51,864 bases of DNA from an uncultured Candidatus Melainabacteria bacterium (GTDB lineage Bacteria; Cyanobacteriota; Vampirovibrionia; Gastranaerophilales; Gastranaerophilaceae): positions 1 to 51,864 of the forward strand of contig CAKVND010000010.1 in assembly GCA_934777245.1 (NCBI GenBank), read 5' to 3'. Shown here in pieces: positions 24,226 to 33,406 of this stretch. Each line of letters starts with the position of its first letter. The stretch's first letter is position 1. The notes under the pieces are model-generated. The model made no database searches. It was not told where the DNA came from and saw nothing but the letters and a program-made list of their open reading frames with translations. Made by a program: the position numbers and the translations under genes.

Positions 24226-25302
24226 CTATTTCTTTTCTACAAACAACGAATCGCAAATATTTGTTTGTGGAACATAATCGTATTCACCATCCATAGAAAT
24301 TTTATTAATAATCTTAGAACGTTTTTTACGATAAAGCATATCAATAAACGCTTCCAAACGAGTAATAAATCCGGCTTCACCCGTGTGTTCATCAATAGTA
24401 AGTGAAAGAATCGGTTTTCCTGCTTCTTTAGCTTTTCTTGTAATTCTTTCAATCATCAACGAATCAGGGCCGCATCCGAATGCGTTTAAGGTTACAATAC
24501 CGTCGATTTTGTTATCTTTAAGATAATGACCTGCTGTACCTGTCATTTCGTATTCATTAGCCCAATAACGCTTTTGACCGAGAGAGGCAATGCCTTCTTC
24601 CATTTGTTCATCAGTTAATTGAAGCGATGTGAACACTTTAACGTCCATTTTTTCAAGCTTTTCAAAAATCTTCATACAAGCTCTTTCGTCATAAATGTTG
24701 TAGCCGTGAGATACGAGTGCAACATTAATTGGCGCAGAGTTAGAAGGGTTTTCAATAAATACTTTTCCTTGTAGTGCGTAGTTCATCGCTTTTTTGTAAC
24801 TCATGCCTGAACGCATCATAACCAAAAAGTTATTATAAACCTTCCAGCCTTGTTTAGAAGCTTTCTTGATTTCATCAATATTTGTAATACCGAAAGGTTT
24901 TACAGCTTCTTCCAAAAACGTGTAAAGACCTTGGTTTTTTGCAGATTTATCCAATGTTGGTTCAATAATATTAATATCACCTTTGATAACGTTTCTAACC
25001 AAATCAGGTAATCCTCTGATTTTAGAGCAGTTATAAATTTTAGGCGCAATAGATTGAAGTGATGGAACAAAAATATTTTTAACACCTTTTGACATCAAAT
25101 TCAAAATATGTCCCAAATAAATTTTTATAGGCAAACAAGTTTCAGTAACTACTAACGCAGAGCCATCAGACATAGTTTGCTTTGTAGTCGGATCAGATAA
25201 CACGATTTTAATTCCTAAACTTGTAAAAAAACCGTACCAAAACGGATAATTGTTGTAAAATGACATTCCTCTCGGAATACCGATAACCATTTCTTTTTCC
25301 AT
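24226..25302 (-). CDS. DUF2229 / acyl-CoA dehydratase activase-related protein
   Basis: 358 residues. The N-terminus IGIPRGMSFYNNYPFWYGFF (8-27) is the signature start of the DUF2229 domain, found in the 2-hydroxyacyl-CoA dehydratase/activase (HgdC/BcrA-related) group. TETCLPIK (around 53-60) and FGCGPDSL hold the conserved cysteines that may bind an iron-sulfur cluster. In larger relatives this domain is fused behind one or two ASKHA ATPase activase domains. Here it stands alone, and no dehydratase gene is near. The start has an AAAAGG site. It is divergent from ruvC. The biochemical role of stand-alone versions is not established. Confidence 0.75.
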   Translation of the reverse strand: MEKEMVIGIPRGMSFYNNYPFWYGFFTSLGIKIVLSDPTTKQTMSDGSALVVTETCLPIKIYLGHILNLMSKGVKNIFVPSLQSIAPKIYNCSKIRGLPDLVRNVIKGDINIIEPTLDKSAKNQGLYTFLEEAVKPFGITNIDEIKKASKQGWKVYNNFLVMMRSGMSYKKAMNYALQGKVFIENPSNSAPINVALVSHGYNIYDERACMKIFEKLEKMDVKVFTSLQLTDEQMEEGIASLGQKRYWANEYEMTGTAGHYLKDNKIDGIVTLNAFGCGPDSLMIERITRKAKEAGKPILSLTIDEHTGEAGFITRLEAFIDMLYRKKRSKIINKISMDGEYDYVPQTNICDSLFVEKK

Positions 25303-25398
25303 GAAAAAACCTTTTCTTTTAACATACGTACTGTTTTATCTTATCGCAAATTCTTTATTGTGTCACAAAATGTGTGCAAATGTTAAGCTATATTGTGA

Positions 25399-25404
25399 TA
25401 TAAT
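25399..25404 (+). promoter_or_regulatory. -10 box of a probable leaderless ruvC promoter
   Basis: A perfect TATAAT ends 7 nt before ATG 25412. The -35 is poor (GCAAAT or TGCAAA). No Shine-Dalgarno sequence precedes the start. Confidence 0.5.
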
Positions 25405-25411
25405 TATACTT

Positions 25412-25882
25412 ATGAAGATATTAGGAATAGACCCAGGAATGGCAATCGTCGGATACGGGTTAATTGAAGCAGATGGAGAAAATATAGAACTCTTGACCTC
25501 CGGTTCTATTCAGACAGACAAAAATTTGTCTGATTCAAAAAGACTGTTAGAAATCTTTAATGATTTAACAACTGTTGTCGAAAAATATCAACCGGATTGT
25601 GCATCAGTTGAAGAACTCTTTTTTTTCAAAAACCAAAAAACAGTTATCCCAGTTGCAGAAGCACGTGGAGTTATTTTAACAGTGCTCGAGAAATTTAATA
25701 TCCCAACTTTTGGATATACTCCTATGGTTGTAAAACAAGTTTTAACCGGCTATGGTAGAGCGGAGAAAAAAGAAGTTGAACAAATGGTAAAAATAGCACT
25801 TGAACGTGACAATCTTCCAAAGCTTGATGATACTGTTGACGCTATTGCAATAGCAATTTGTCATTCTCGTTCTATTAGATAG
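25412..25882 (+). CDS. ruvC: Holliday junction endonuclease RuvC
   Basis: 156 residues from ATG 25412, beginning MKILGIDPGMAIVGYG. An upstream in-frame extension of 37 codons is rejected because the family starts at this Met and a -10 box sits inside the extension. RuvC cuts Holliday junctions as a dimer within RuvABC. The acidic catalytic set is present: D7, E67 in SVEELFF, and D140/D143 in LDDTVDAIAIAICH. ruvA and ruvB are not adjacent. Confidence 0.94.
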   Translation: MKILGIDPGMAIVGYGLIEADGENIELLTSGSIQTDKNLSDSKRLLEIFNDLTTVVEKYQPDCASVEELFFFKNQKTVIPVAEARGVILTVLEKFNIPTFGYTPMVVKQVLTGYGRAEKKEVEQMVKIALERDNLPKLDDTVDAIAIAICHSRSIR

Positions 25883-25905
25883 CAAATTTTATTTTTACGT
25901 GTTTT

Positions 25906-25911
25906 TTTAAT
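25906..25911 (+). promoter_or_regulatory. -10 box of a probable leaderless promoter for the phosphatase-like gene
   Basis: TTTAAT (five of six matches) ends 6 nt before ATG 25918, and no Shine-Dalgarno sequence is present. It lies about 24 nt after the ruvC stop. Confidence 0.4.
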
Positions 25912-25917
25912 AATACT

Positions 25918-26679
25918 ATGAATATATTATCTTTAACTTTTTCTAATTTTAAAAATGTTGCCGCAGTTAAGGGAACTACTTTCAGACAAGCGGCTCCAAA
26001 TAATTACAATGAAATTCCTGCACACGATGAATTTGTAAGAAGTACAGGAAGTCTTGACATAGCTAGACTTAAAAACCTTGGAATTTCTCATTTTCGTCTT
26101 ATAGATTCTAATTCTGTTAGAGGAGTAACGCTCGCTAATCAAGATCCGGCTTTGCTTAAGGAATTAAAAGAATGTGGAATTAATACAATTATTGATTTAA
26201 GACCAGAAGGCGGTGAAGAGTCAAAATATGCTAAAAATTGCAAGAAAAATGGCTTAGATTATTTTAACTTAAAAATTAGAGATAATATTCCAATCTTTAA
26301 TGCACCATTTTCTGGAAAAATGACAGCTGAAGAAAGAAGGGCATCTATAGAAAAGTTTGTTAATCAGCTCGGAGATTTTTTCAAGCTTATGGACAATGGA
26401 AAAAATTATATGGCTTGTCTTTTAGGACTTCATAGAACAGATTTAGCAGTAATCATGAACTACTTATTAAACCCTAAAGAACCAACTACCCCTCCAACGT
26501 TGTCACACATGTTTTTCCCACAAGAAACAAATCTTACGAACAAATATATTGGCAAAGTCAAAAATATGCTAAAAAATCTAACACCAAAAGATAGAGAATT
26601 TTTAAAAATGCCAGATTGTTTCTCCGACATTTTTGATGCAAGGGTTTTGAAATTGCGATTAATGAATAGGGCAAAATAA
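25918..26679 (+). CDS. Tyrosine/dual-specificity phosphatase-like protein
   Basis: 253 residues. The region 60-120 has the layout of bacterial dual-specificity-like phosphatases: RLIDSNSVRGVTLANQ, then LLKELKECGINTIIDLRPEG and a GLDYFNLKI strand. The P-loop follows as C167-LLGLH-R173-T174, a CX5RT motif. The residue before Cys is Ala where most have His, and the loop lacks the usual small residues, so activity is uncertain. The C-terminal ~75 residues are unassigned. The N-terminal ~40 residues are an unstructured-looking lead with VKGTTFRQ. It might act on proteins, inositol phosphates or similar, possibly as an effector (speculative). It lies downstream of ruvC with its own -10 box. Confidence 0.6.
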   Translation: MNILSLTFSNFKNVAAVKGTTFRQAAPNNYNEIPAHDEFVRSTGSLDIARLKNLGISHFRLIDSNSVRGVTLANQDPALLKELKECGINTIIDLRPEGGEESKYAKNCKKNGLDYFNLKIRDNIPIFNAPFSGKMTAEERRASIEKFVNQLGDFFKLMDNGKNYMACLLGLHRTDLAVIMNYLLNPKEPTTPPTLSHMFFPQETNLTNKYIGKVKNMLKNLTPKDREFLKMPDCFSDIFDARVLKLRLMNRAK

Positions 26680-26687
26680 ATATTATT

Positions 26688-26717
26688 AAAAAGAAGTACC
26701 ATTTGGTACTTCTTTTT
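26688..26717. terminator. Bidirectional terminator
   Basis: A perfect 13-bp inverted repeat (AAAAAGAAGTACC and complement) with an ATTT loop. It is A-rich on the left and T-rich on the right, and sits between the convergent phosphatase-like and SNF2 genes, so it serves both. Confidence 0.88.
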
Positions 26718-26729
26718 ATAATTAATAAA

Positions 26730-29700
26730 CTAATCAACAGAGAAGATTTCTTTAATATCATCCATTGTAAGTGATTTTGTAATATTTCTATCAATTGAAA
26801 CTACGCTGTCAACAAGATCACGTTTTCTGCCTTTAATTTTTTGAATCTTTTCTTCAACCGTATTTTTTGTGATAAGTCTGTATACAAATACTTTCTTCGT
26901 TTGTCCGATACGGTAAGCACGGTCAGTAGCTTGATCTTCAACAGCAGGGTTCCACCAAGGGTCATAGTGGATTACATAATCCGCACCTGTTAAGTTCAAA
27001 CCTGTACCACCGGCTTTCAAACTGATTAAGAATATTGGTATATTCGGATTATTGTTAAAGTTTTCTACAGCAGCTTGACGGTCTTTTGTTTTACCAGTCA
27101 AATATTCATAAGGAATACCTGAACGTTCAAGCCACCCTTTAATAATATCAAGCATGTCAACAAATTGACTGAATAAAAGGACTCTGTGTTTTTCTTGAAT
27201 AATTTGTTCCAGCATGCTCTTCAAGTATTCAAACTTACCTGATTTCATCACACCTTTAACATGCTCTTTATCATAAAGTTTAGGGTGACAACAAATTTGA
27301 CGTAATCTAAGCAACGCAGAGAAAATTGACATACGACTCTTTTCAAGACCGTTAAGTTCAATGCTCTTGAACAATTCTTCTTTTGTACTATCAAGTACAT
27401 CCAAGTAAAAGTCGCGTTGTTCGTCCGTAAGTTCACAATATGCCATGTTTTCAACTTTATCAGGCAAGTCCTTCGCAACATCTCGTTTCATACGACGCAA
27501 AATGAATGGGAAAATTTGAAGTTTAAGACGTTTTTCAACAGTCTTATCTTGTCTTTCCATAATTGGTGTAACATAGCGATAATTGAATTCTGCAACGTTA
27601 AACAAGAATCCCGGCATTAAGAAATCGAAAACAGACCAAAGTTCTTCCAATTTGTTTTCAATTGGTGTACCTGATAATGCAAGTTTGTGGTCAGATTGTA
27701 ATTCTTTAACCGCTTGTGCCGTTTGAGAAATTGCGTTTTTAATATTTTGAGATTCATCTAAAATAATATATCTAAAATTATATTTCTTTAATTTTGCAAT
27801 ATCACGTCTTACAAGCGCATAACTTGTAATTACAATATCGTATTCAGGTATATGCTTAAATAAAGTTTTACGTTCTGGCCCTGAAAGTTTTAAGCAAGTC
27901 AAATCCGGCGTGAATTTCTGAATTTCAGCTTCCCAGTTAAATACTACAGTCGTAGGTGCAATAACAAGTGTCGGTTGAGGACCGTCAACTTCCTTTGCTT
28001 TTTGCAATAAACTCAAAGCTTGAAGCGTTTTACCTAACCCCATATCATCAGCAAGAATACCGTTCAAGCCATATTGATATAAGAACCATAGCCAATGGAA
28101 CCCTTTTACCTGATATTCACGAAACTCTGCATTAACTCCTTTAGGAATTTCAATTCCGTCAGAAGTTGTAGAGAAGGTTGAAATTTGTTCCCAAAAACCT
28201 TTAAATTTGTCACTCATAACAAGTTCAAATCCTTGGTTTTGAAGTTCTGTAATCAAACCTACACGATAAGTTTTAACCAAAAACGTATTATCACTGTTTC
28301 TATATGCATCAAACGAGTTAAACGAGCGCATAATTTGATAAATATTTTGTGCCGGATATTCTACAAATCCTAAACTGCGAACACGTGCGTATTTTTCACC
28401 ACTTTGAATTGTTTCGTATATATCGTCAAAGTTAATAATTTCTTCGCCAACTTGACCATACAATTGAATTTCCATACTATCAGCGGAATTTTCCGAAAAG
28501 TCGATTTTTGCACACATTTTGAATGGTTCTTCTAACAATTTAAAGAAACTCATATCGTCACGCTCTTCAAAAATCCAACCTTCGCCGGCTTGTTGTTTAT
28601 AATAGTTATAAAAATCAATAGCGGTTTCTTTTTCTAAAGCCAAGTTATTTGTCTGCATTGGAACAAATTTACACGCAAGCAACATATTATAAGCCATTTG
28701 CTCATGCTCATAATCTCTTTTAATCCAATAAACAAGCCCTTCTTCCTCTTTACTTTTTACTGAAAGATAAGGTGATTTGTCTTTGCTCTTTGAATAAGGA
28801 ACTCTTACACCTGAATAATCAAATTCCAGTGATGCTTTCAAAGATTGGTCATAATCAATTCCAAGAGTCACAATATTTACAGGCGGTTTGTGTTCAAGTA
28901 ACAATTTAGAAATATTTTCAGCAATTGTTACGTTCATAATTTCTTGAAGATGTGGCAGTTCTTCATAAACAAATTTTCCGCCATCAGCTTCTTTCAAGTC
29001 TGTAAATGTAGATTTGATAATACTTTGAGGAAGTTCATTCATCGCAATATTAATCGGGAAAATAATATTTTCATATCTTCCCCATTTGATTTGACGTGAA
29101 AAATATTTAACTTCTTCAAACGGATAAATTGCATCTTTATCAGGACGAGTCCAAAAAAGTTCCAATACAATGTTTGTTCCGCCATTTACGCTTGTAGTTG
29201 AAACATCTAAATTTAAATCCCAAACTTTATCGGTAAACTGTATTCTATCCTTTGTTTTTTCATCCAAAACTTCTTCTAATTCTGCCATTAAAGGAAATAC
29301 CGGTGCAAATTTCGTAATAGGAATATCATACCAACCTGCTTTTTTATCTTGTTTTGCAATTTTTAAAAGCGTTTGAAATAAAGCTAATTCAGCTTTTTGG
29401 GCATCATTAAGTTCAAATGTCGGGTCATTTTTTTGAACATCAATTAATGCTCTTAAAATATTTTCTAAAGAACGTACAATCTTATTTGTTGCTCTATCAC
29501 GAACTAAGATTGAGAAAAAGTTTTGACGTCTTTTAGGATTAAAATGAAATATATAACTGCCTTTTGGCGATTCTTTCAATGTTGTATCAACATCTGATAA
29601 ATCAGGTTCAACGCCATATTTTTCATACATCCAATTATCATACGCGCGTGTTTCGATTGCTTTTAGTCCGATTGCAACAGCGTGTTTACACCACTCTTCT

Positions 29701-29921
29701 TTCAAAGGACAGTTGCATCTTGCTTCCACCTTATTTTTCTTAAAAATTAAATCGGTAACATAAAAATCTTGATAGTTACCTTTAACCTTTCCTTTGAAAA
29801 AGTTTTTCTCAGGGTAAGCTTCAAGAATCATGTCTTTTTGGTAATACTCATAACCACGCCTCCAGCTACCGGGCGTTGCATTTTTCTTCAAAAATTTATA
29901 ATCGAACATAAAATCACTCAT
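26730..29921 (-). CDS. SWIM-domain SNF2-family helicase
   Basis: 1063 residues. An N-terminal SWIM zinc finger has CxC...CxH (C69, C71, C78, H80). It is followed by about 500 residues typical of bacterial SNF2 proteins of unclear fold, then the SNF2 ATPase: ILADDMGLGKTLQALSLL (Walker A near 624), DESQ (near 722, in place of the usual DEAQ/DEAH) and LSGTPIENKLEELWS. The helicase C domain ends with the R-x-x-R-x-G-Q motif in DRAYRIGQ. Such ATPases translocate on double-stranded DNA and remodel protein-DNA complexes. They occur widely, sometimes near defence genes, though none are seen here. No clear Shine-Dalgarno site is close to the ATG. Confidence 0.9.
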   Translation of the reverse strand: MSDFMFDYKFLKKNATPGSWRRGYEYYQKDMILEAYPEKNFFKGKVKGNYQDFYVTDLIFKKNKVEARCNCPLKEEWCKHAVAIGLKAIETRAYDNWMYEKYGVEPDLSDVDTTLKESPKGSYIFHFNPKRRQNFFSILVRDRATNKIVRSLENILRALIDVQKNDPTFELNDAQKAELALFQTLLKIAKQDKKAGWYDIPITKFAPVFPLMAELEEVLDEKTKDRIQFTDKVWDLNLDVSTTSVNGGTNIVLELFWTRPDKDAIYPFEEVKYFSRQIKWGRYENIIFPINIAMNELPQSIIKSTFTDLKEADGGKFVYEELPHLQEIMNVTIAENISKLLLEHKPPVNIVTLGIDYDQSLKASLEFDYSGVRVPYSKSKDKSPYLSVKSKEEEGLVYWIKRDYEHEQMAYNMLLACKFVPMQTNNLALEKETAIDFYNYYKQQAGEGWIFEERDDMSFFKLLEEPFKMCAKIDFSENSADSMEIQLYGQVGEEIINFDDIYETIQSGEKYARVRSLGFVEYPAQNIYQIMRSFNSFDAYRNSDNTFLVKTYRVGLITELQNQGFELVMSDKFKGFWEQISTFSTTSDGIEIPKGVNAEFREYQVKGFHWLWFLYQYGLNGILADDMGLGKTLQALSLLQKAKEVDGPQPTLVIAPTTVVFNWEAEIQKFTPDLTCLKLSGPERKTLFKHIPEYDIVITSYALVRRDIAKLKKYNFRYIILDESQNIKNAISQTAQAVKELQSDHKLALSGTPIENKLEELWSVFDFLMPGFLFNVAEFNYRYVTPIMERQDKTVEKRLKLQIFPFILRRMKRDVAKDLPDKVENMAYCELTDEQRDFYLDVLDSTKEELFKSIELNGLEKSRMSIFSALLRLRQICCHPKLYDKEHVKGVMKSGKFEYLKSMLEQIIQEKHRVLLFSQFVDMLDIIKGWLERSGIPYEYLTGKTKDRQAAVENFNNNPNIPIFLISLKAGGTGLNLTGADYVIHYDPWWNPAVEDQATDRAYRIGQTKKVFVYRLITKNTVEEKIQKIKGRKRDLVDSVVSIDRNITKSLTMDDIKEIFSVD

Positions 29922-29988
29922 TAATGTGAGGTACTCATCCTTTTCGGGTTTAAAATGTTAAAAATAGCAAATTCTACGAATTCACTAC

Positions 29989-30020
29989 GAGGTTCCCGAC
30001 CTCAAGGCTCCCAACCTTGA
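29989..30020. repeat. Tandem small palindromes (GAGGT/ACCTC and CAAGG/CCTTG)
   Basis: Two adjoining hairpins, GAGGT-tcccg-ACCTC and CAAGG-ctcccaa-CCTTG, lie in the gap between rmlA and the SNF2 gene. They resemble the GAGGT(T)GGGAACCTC-type palindromes well known in cyanobacterial intergenic DNA. The rest of the 144-bp gap holds nothing I can name. Confidence 0.55.
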
Positions 30021-30065
30021 TTTAATTATGACATAGAATTATTTTTCATGCAACAAAAAAATAAT

Positions 30066-30938
30066 TTACACTTGCAATTGTTTGATATAATTATAATATT
30101 CATTATTCTTATACGTTAAAATATTTTGTAAGATTTCATCTTTACTCAAATATCCCATTCTTATCGCAATTTCTTCCAAACAAGCAATTTTAATTCCTTG
30201 GTTTTCTTCAATAGTTTGAACATATTGACCAGCTTTTAATAAAGAATTATGAGTACCTGTATCCAACCACGCAAAACCACGCCCAAATAACTCAACATTC
30301 AATCTATCTTCCTCAAGATAAATTTTATTTAAATCGGTAATTTCTAACTCTCCGCGTTTAGAAGGTTTTAAGGATTTTGCCTTTTCTATAACACTGTTAT
30401 CATAAAAATATAAGCCTGTTACAGCATAATTTGATTTAGGTTCAATTGGTTTTTCTTCTATAGAAATTGCTTTACCATCTTCATCAAACTCAACAACACC
30501 AAATCTTTCGGGGTCTTTTACCAAGTACCCGAAAACAGTTGCTTCTTTTTTATCTTTTGCATTTTTAACTGCATTTTTTAACTGAGCAGAGAATCCTGCA
30601 CCATAAAAGATATTATCGCCTAAAATTAAAGCGACATTGTCGTTCCCAATAAATTCTTCTCCCAAAATAAAAGCCTGTGCCAATCCGTCAGGACTTGGTT
30701 GTTCTTTATAAGAAAACGTCACGCCAAACTGAGAACCGTCACCCAAAAGCGTTTTAAAATTCGGTAAATCGTGCGGAGTCGAGATAATAAGTATTTCACG
30801 AATTCCTGCCAACATTAATACTGAAATCGGATAATAAACCATTGGTTTATCATATACGGGTAACAACTGTTTTGAAACAGTTATTGTACTAGGATAAAGC
30901 CTTGTACCGCTTCCACCTGCTAAAACAATTCCCTTCAT
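30066..30938 (-). CDS. rmlA: Glucose-1-phosphate thymidylyltransferase
   Basis: 290 residues from ATG 30938, starting [16 protein letters not shown]. The nucleotide-binding GGSGTRL (8-14) is followed by the conserved [16 protein letters not shown]. The enzyme makes dTDP-glucose, the first step to dTDP-rhamnose. A longer frame would add 14 residues inside rmlB; the start chosen overlaps the rmlB stop codon (TAATG), a sign of translational coupling. It is the last gene of the five-gene surface-sugar unit. Confidence 0.94.
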   Translation of the reverse strand: MKGIVLAGGSGTRLYPSTITVSKQLLPVYDKPMVYYPISVLMLAGIREILIISTPHDLPNFKTLLGDGSQFGVTFSYKEQPSPDGLAQAFILGEEFIGNDNVALILGDNIFYGAGFSAQLKNAVKNAKDKKEATVFGYLVKDPERFGVVEFDEDGKAISIEEKPIEPKSNYAVTGLYFYDNSVIEKAKSLKPSKRGELEITDLNKIYLEEDRLNVELFGRGFAWLDTGTHNSLLKAGQYVQTIEENQGIKIACLEEIAIRMGYLSKDEILQNILTYKNNEYYNYIKQLQV

Positions 30939-31921
30939 TACACCAAACTCGCTTTCTTGTTTTCTATGCTTTTTATCCATTCTTGGTTGTTTAAGTACCA
31001 GTCAATAGTGATTTTAATGCCTTCTTCAAACGTTAAAGACGGTTTCCAGCCAAGTTCAAATGTAATTTTATCATTAGAAATTGCATATCTTCTATCATGA
31101 CCGAGTCTGTCTTCTACATATTTTATTGAGCTTTCGTCTTTTCCCATAGCATCTAAAATAAGGCGAGTAATTTCCATATTTGTTTTTTCGTTATGTCCGC
31201 CAATATTATAAACTTCACCGACTTTACCTTTATGTAAGACAACATCAATAGCTTCACAGTGATCATAAACATATAACCAATCACGGACATTCAGACCATC
31301 ACCGTACACAGGAACTTTTTCACCTTTTAATAATTGCGAAATAAAGAATGGTATAAGTTTTTCTGGATATTGATAAGGTCCGTAGTTGTTTGAACAACGC
31401 GTATTCAGAGTTGGTAAACCGTAAGTTTCTCTATACGCTCTTACAAGCATATCAGCACTTGCTTTACTTGCTGAATATGGGCTGTTTGGTGCAAGCGGTG
31501 TTGTTTCATAAAAATATCCTGTTTTACCCAATGTGCCATAAACTTCATCTGTTGAAACTTGTAAATATCTTTCAACACCAAGTTCTTTTGATGCCTGAAG
31601 CAAGTTTAAAGTCCCCTGTACATTTGTTTCAACAAATATTTCAGGATGTTTAATAGAATTATCAACGTGAGATTCTGCTGCAAAATTTACAACCAAATCA
31701 GCTTCCTTAACCAAATCTCTTACTAAATTTCTATCACAAATATTTCCATGTACGAATTTATAATTAGGATTATTTTCTACATCTTTAAGATTTTCTAAAT
31801 TACCACAATAAGTTAATGCATCAAGGTTGATAATTTTATAATCCGGATGCTTTTTTAACTCATGACGCACAAAACAGCTTCCTATAAATCCTGCGCCACC
31901 GGTAACTAAAACAGTTGTCAT
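30938..31921 (-). CDS. rmlB: dTDP-glucose 4,6-dehydratase
   Basis: 327 residues of the extended SDR family. The N-terminal GGAGFIGS (8-15) binds NAD. STDEVYG and YSASKAS hold the catalytic Asp/Glu and the Tyr-x-x-x-Lys pair. It converts dTDP-glucose to the 4-keto-6-deoxy intermediate. It lies 3 bp downstream of rmlC and overlaps rmlA. Confidence 0.95.
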   Translation of the reverse strand: MTTVLVTGGAGFIGSCFVRHELKKHPDYKIINLDALTYCGNLENLKDVENNPNYKFVHGNICDRNLVRDLVKEADLVVNFAAESHVDNSIKHPEIFVETNVQGTLNLLQASKELGVERYLQVSTDEVYGTLGKTGYFYETTPLAPNSPYSASKASADMLVRAYRETYGLPTLNTRCSNNYGPYQYPEKLIPFFISQLLKGEKVPVYGDGLNVRDWLYVYDHCEAIDVVLHKGKVGEVYNIGGHNEKTNMEITRLILDAMGKDESSIKYVEDRLGHDRRYAISNDKITFELGWKPSLTFEEGIKITIDWYLNNQEWIKSIENKKASLV

Positions 31922-31924
31922 ATC

Positions 31925-32473
31925 TTAAACTCCTATAATTTCTTTAAATGTTTTTTGCGTCATATCTTTTTCAGACAAAATTGGCTCAAAATCAATATTC
32001 CAGTCAATATTTATATCTTTATCATTCCAAATTATACCACAATCAGCATTAGGTGCATATTCTCCACTTGCCTTATAAATTAATTCTGCTTCATCTGACA
32101 AAACAACAAAACCATGTGCAAAACCTTCCGGAATAAATAACATGTGTTTATTGTCTTCTGATAATTCTACTTTTACATACTGTCCGCAAGTCGGAGAATC
32201 TTTTCTTATATCGACTGCTACATCGTAAATTCTGCCACGTGCACAACGTACAAGTTTTGCCTGAGCATAAGGTGCTTTTTGGAAGTGTAAGCCTCTCAAT
32301 ACATGTGCAGATGATTTTGAATGATTGTCTTGATTGAATTCTACATCAATTCCGTTTGCTACAAAATCAGATTTTTTGTAAGTTTCCATAAAAAATCCGC
32401 GGTTGTCACCAAAAACTTTTGGTTTTACTAATATTACATCTTTAATTTTTTGTGGTTCAAATTCAAATGGCAT
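31925..32473 (-). CDS. rmlC: dTDP-4-dehydrorhamnose 3,5-epimerase
   Basis: 182 residues of a cupin-fold epimerase. DNRGFFMETYKKSDF (23-37), the active-site His region VLRGLHFQ and IPEGFAHGF are diagnostic. It acts on the RmlB product. The final enzyme rmlD is missing from this operon, so dTDP-L-rhamnose would need RmlD encoded elsewhere, or a different end product is made. Confidence 0.93.
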   Translation of the reverse strand: MPFEFEPQKIKDVILVKPKVFGDNRGFFMETYKKSDFVANGIDVEFNQDNHSKSSAHVLRGLHFQKAPYAQAKLVRCARGRIYDVAVDIRKDSPTCGQYVKVELSEDNKHMLFIPEGFAHGFVVLSDEAELIYKASGEYAPNADCGIIWNDKDINIDWNIDFEPILSEKDMTQKTFKEIIGV

Positions 32474-32482
32474 ATTAACTCC

Positions 32483-33406
32483 TTACTTTCTCCCTATATG
32501 GAAAGTTATTCCTAAAATTGTAATACGTTTTAAGTTTTTACCGTTTAGAATACTTGTTTTACATGAAAAAATATTTTCAAAAAAAGAATTTTTACCATAA
32601 CTACTTAACGTTTTATTATATAAACCCAAAAGTTCTTTTGTTAAATTATGTTTTTTAAGTATCCTTAACACTCTTGCTCTATAAATTCTATCTTCCTTCG
32701 TTTTATCTTCTTGTACAGTATCTTCCCTAATAGACAGGCTTCCAAAACGAATCAGATAATTGTATAAAGTTTTAGGGCAATACACTATACTTTTTGCAGA
32801 TAAAACTGCGTCTAGAGAAAATGGATAATCTTCACACTTTCCATCAGGAAATGTTAAATTATTGTCAAATATCAAACTTCTTTTGTATAATCGATTCCAA
32901 ACCATACAACGCAGACCATTGAAAACTTGAGTTTTTACATATTTCCAATCAAAAATTTTGCCACAGGCAATCGGAAATTTTTTCCAAGTATGCAACGAGC
33001 CAAAAAGAGTTCTATTTTTAATTTTAGTAGAATTTTCAAATACCATTCTATAGTCACATTCTACAATATCAACGCCTGTTTTAACAGCTTTTTCATAAAG
33101 AATTTTAAACATATCCGGCTCTACCCAATCATCCGGATCAACAAAACCGATATAATCACCTTGTGCTTTATTTATTCCATTATTTCTGGCAATGCTTACT
33201 CCTTGATTTTCTTGGTCGATAACAATTACGTTATGATGTTCACTGGCATATTCTTGCAAAATATTTAAAGAATCGTCTATTGAACCGTCATTAATGCAAA
33301 TAATCTCAATATCTTTGAGCGTTTGATTAACTAAAGAATCCAAACATTTTCTCAAATATTTTTCCACATTGTAAACAGGCACTATTATAGAAACCTTAAC
33401 AGCCAC
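32483..33406 (-). CDS. Family 2 glycosyltransferase
   Basis: 307 residues. The N-terminus is the classic GT2 fold: KVSIIVPVYNVEKYLRKCLDSL, CINDGSIDDS and the metal-binding DPDDWV near residue 90. It probably adds a sugar to a surface polysaccharide or lipid-linked oligosaccharide. It overlaps the preceding glycosyltransferase gene by 11 bp and is followed closely by rmlC, so rhamnose or a relative is a likely donor in this pathway (inference). Confidence 0.9.
   Translation of the reverse strand: MAVKVSIIVPVYNVEKYLRKCLDSLVNQTLKDIEIICINDGSIDDSLNILQEYASEHHNVIVIDQENQGVSIARNNGINKAQGDYIGFVDPDDWVEPDMFKILYEKAVKTGVDIVECDYRMVFENSTKIKNRTLFGSLHTWKKFPIACGKIFDWKYVKTQVFNGLRCMVWNRLYKRSLIFDNNLTFPDGKCEDYPFSLDAVLSAKSIVYCPKTLYNYLIRFGSLSIREDTVQEDKTKEDRIYRARVLRILKKHNLTKELLGLYNKTLSSYGKNSFFENIFSCKTSILNGKNLKRITILGITFHIGRK

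Noticed and set aside
25301..25411. 37-codon N-terminal extension of ruvC
   Set aside because: RuvC proteins begin at MKILGIDPG. The extension overlaps the divergent gene's start and contains the TATAAT box used to transcribe ruvC.
29922..29943. Five-codon upstream frame (MSTSH) coupled to the SNF2 start by TAATG
   Set aside because: The possible ribosome-binding site directly abuts its ATG with no spacer, so translation is doubtful. It was noted only as a curiosity.
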